This document shows, in pieces, positions 6,573 through 7,762 of a stretch of 7,762 nt of DNA. A program made the position numbers and the translations under genes. Position 1 is the first letter of the stretch. Each line of letters begins with the position of its first letter. Location: positions 1-7,762 of the forward strand of contig JAQVVW010000055.1 of NCBI GenBank assembly GCA_028698765.1, written 5' to 3'. This DNA comes from Methanoculleus sp. (GTDB taxonomy: Archaea; Halobacteriota; Methanomicrobia; Methanomicrobiales; Methanoculleaceae). The notes beneath the pieces are model-generated. The model ran no database searches, was not told where the DNA came from, and worked only from the letters and a program-made list of their open reading frames with translations.

Positions 6573-6579
6573 CTTTATA
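6573..6579 (-). promoter_or_regulatory. TATA box of the PAS/GAF sensor gene
   Basis: On the minus strand the sequence reads GGTATAAAGAAGG, a near-ideal archaeal TATA box centred about 31 bases before the ATG at 6545. Transcription would begin near 6550, leaving a leader of about five bases. No Shine-Dalgarno-like sequence precedes the ATG, in keeping with near-leaderless translation. Confidence 0.65.
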
Positions 6580-6605
6580 CCGATGTCTATTTCTTCTGCT
6601 ACTGA

Positions 6606-6959
6606 ACCGCCCGCACGCTTCTTCCGATCGATTGAGCATATAACATCGCCTACAACGCAACCCTCCAGGCCGGGCGGGCTCTGATGTTTGCTAAAGGGTA
6701 TCGCCCGAATGGCGCAAACCAGCATATCTCCGTGGTGAAGTTTGCCGGGCTCTTCCTGGACGAGGACGGCGTTCTCGTGTTCGACCGTATGCGTCGTAAA
6801 CGGCACAGTTCGGTCTACGATACTGCAGGCACCGAGGCAGAGTTTGCAGTGGGCGCAGCCGAGGTTCTGGTGCACAAGGTTGAACCCTTCCTCAGGTACT
6901 CACTGCCCTATGCCCCTGCGAGGGCAGGTGTATTGGGTCGCGGTGGACGCCTCGTCTGA
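6606..6959 (+). pseudogene. HEPN-domain protein remnant, 5' end missing, in-frame TGA
   Basis: The frame reads TARTLLPID, then TGA at 6633-6635, then AYNIAYNATLQAGRALMF, KGYRPNG, a QHISVVKF segment, FDRMRRKRHSSVYDTAG, and a last helix AEVLVHKVEPFL. This is the pattern of a HEPN subfamily in which an Asp-Trp-x-x-Asn-IAYN helix is followed by the Arg-rich RMRRKRH motif; the Arg...His pair is the Rx4-6H catalytic motif. The TGA falls where the family commonly has Trp. A further TGA at 6603 and lack of likeness before 6606 show that the N-terminal ~40 residues are gone; the sensor-gene promoter occupies that place. A few residues also seem missing after DTAGT. HEPN likeness ends near 6890; the frame stops at 6959. 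Partner antitoxin not seen. An ATG at 6684 could start a short product but would lack the first helices. Confidence 0.7.
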
Positions 6960-7263
6960 AGTTGCCGGGGAACCCGGGCTTCCCGTCCGGAGATCCATCC
7001 TGGTACGCGATGGGTAAACGCATCCGTAATCTGTGCCTTCACGCGTGCGCATGACGAAATCGAAGTCTTCGGGTACCGATGCCGGGAGAAGACCTTCATC
7101 GACATAGAGGGCCTCGACGGCATACCGGAGGCAGGAATGGCTCTTTTTCGTGGCAGGACGTATCCCGGTCGTGGAAGGGCAGCGATAACTCCTCCCCCCA
7201 CGGTATGTGATCTCCGAAACCCTGATATGCCAGGATACCCATTCTCCCGCCGAGTTCGAGCAG
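6960..7263. other. Stretch of 304 bases without an assignable gene
   Basis: No gene can be named. On the + strand, about 7038-7157 in the same frame as the HEPN remnant has fair third-position GC and reads HDEIEVFGYRCREKTFIDIEG in two adjoining parts. The minus strand over about 7040-7130 also gives a protein-like reading, LRYAVEALYVDEGLLPASVPED. Neither has a credible start or an uninterrupted length. One of them is probably another gene remnant; the true strand cannot be settled from the sequence alone. Confidence 0.3.
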
Positions 7264-7614
7264 ATGAGAGCATCAATCCAACTGCTGGCAGGCTGTTGCC
7301 TGATGATGCTGATAGCATCTCAAGTCTCCGCCATCTCCCCGCCCGCCTGGGTGCAGCCCGGATCGAAGGTGACGTATCAAGCCGCATTAACCCCGTACTA
7401 TGCCATCGACTCCGATGATCCGATGGAGAGATGGGTGCATTACGAGGGGACCGGGGTATTCGGGTACCTGACAGATACGATCACCGGTGGGGATGCTGCA
7501 GGTGGCTATTCCGGCGACTCGGTGGTGACGAGCGGCATCGACGGAGGCGTCCTGTACCAGGGCTCGTGGTCATATCAACCGGGAGACCCGGGGATGGGGC
7601 TCGTGCCGTTCTAG
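7264..7614 (+). pseudogene. Secreted protein of unknown function, 3' end cut off by an IS630-family insertion
   Basis: The start at 7264 is chosen because it begins a clear signal peptide: MRASIQLLAGCCLMMLIASQ followed by VSA, with cleavage likely after VSA at residue 23. The upstream ATG at 7207 would add 19 polar residues before it. The mature part opens ISPPAWVQPGSKVTYQA and is rich in Tyr, Gly, Asp and Thr, as in archaeal cell-surface or extracellular proteins. The family is not recognised. The frame ends at TAG 7612-7614, where TA is the likely IS630 target dinucleotide and G the first base of the element. The stop is therefore made by the insertion; the real protein was longer than 116 residues. 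The truncated product could still be exported, but is probably non-functional. Confidence 0.65.
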
Positions 7615-7762
7615 TGCTGTGTCAATCCTCTAACGTCGGATAGAGCCGTGCGAGTTTGATCCGTGCATCTTCAGTTGTGAACTGCCAGTTTACCTTTGCA
7701 TTTTTGTTATTCCTGGCGTTTACCCATGCTTTCACCTCTTTCCGGACCTCCTCGATATCATC
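7614..7762 (-). mobile_element. One end of an IS630-family insertion sequence, running off the right edge
   Basis: The end carrying the transposase 3' terminus is seen. The element appears to begin GTGCTGTGTCAATCC directly after TA at 7612-7613, the target dinucleotide that IS630/Tc1-type elements duplicate. The transposase stop lies only 8 bases inside this boundary, which is normal for compact IS elements. The other end and its matching inverted repeat are outside the window, so the boundary is inferred. Confidence 0.7.
7622..7762 (-). CDS. IS630-family transposase, last 46 residues
   Basis: The minus-strand frame is open to the window edge and ends at TGA 7624-7622. It reads DDIEEVRKEVKAWVNARN, then KVNWQFTTEDARIKLARLYP and a short tail. 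The block WQFTTxDARIKLxRLYP is the characteristic C-terminus of IS630-family transposases, DDE enzymes that cut and paste at TA. The catalytic residues lie upstream, outside the window. Codon usage is more AT-rich than the neighbouring genes, in keeping with a recent arrival. Confidence 0.85.
   Translation of the reverse strand, partial: DDIEEVRKEVKAWVNARNNKNAKVNWQFTTEDARIKLARLYPTLED

Noticed and set aside
6546..6875. Cysteine-rich N-terminus (CAHCKLC) of the extended PAS frame as a metal-binding domain
   Set aside because: The stretch is the reverse complement of a HEPN gene remnant, and a strong TATA box lies between it and the PAS domains.
7137..7418. A 93-codon + strand frame starting MALFRGRTYPG
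   Set aside because: It overlaps the secreted-protein gene in another frame, which has a convincing signal peptide. The second half is a shadow of that gene.

Overview
The window is GC-rich, strongly third-position-GC-biased DNA. It most resembles a methanogenic archaeon of the Methanomicrobiales, such as a Methanoculleus-type genome. Three things point there: archaeal TATA boxes placed 25-31 bases before start codons that have almost no leader, a giant PAS/GAF sensor of the kind common in that order, and an archaeal-type AAA ATPase with a DUF234-like nuclease tail. The taxonomic call is inference from gene style, not from a marker gene.

Layout, left to right. Bases 1-732 (+) are the C-terminal end of a helicase with a RecB-like PD-(D/E)XK nuclease domain; its start lies outside the window. 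Bases 794-1239 (+) hold a HepT-like HEPN gene broken by one frameshift and one in-frame TAG. After a 20-base palindrome comes a peroxiredoxin gene (1432-1614, +) that is cut short exactly where the promoter of the next gene begins. Bases 1607-2977 (+) are an intact archaeal ATPase/nuclease gene. Its start codon lies inside the second of two tandem 14-base palindromes. A degenerate second copy of that promoter and of the first codons lies at 3100-3172, 1529 bases downstream. Bases 3480-6545 (-) are a 1021-residue multi-PAS/GAF sensor protein that has no kinase catalytic domain and has serine where a phospho-acceptor histidine would be expected. Gene remnants lie at both of its ends: an orphan C-terminal coding tail (3299-3508, -) and a HEPN-family gene that has lost its 5' part (6606-6959, +). 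Bases 7264-7614 (+) encode a secreted protein cut off by an IS630-family element, which starts at 7614 and runs off the right edge.

Overall this is an accessory, decaying neighbourhood. Only the ATPase and the PAS sensor look intact and complete. Two different HEPN genes, a peroxiredoxin, an unidentified tail and a secreted protein are all broken. No operon joins the genes; most seem to have their own promoter. The most unusual signal is the double palindrome that merges TATA region, operator and start codon of the ATPase gene, together with its decayed twin, which suggests a self-contained, possibly autoregulated module that was once duplicated here.
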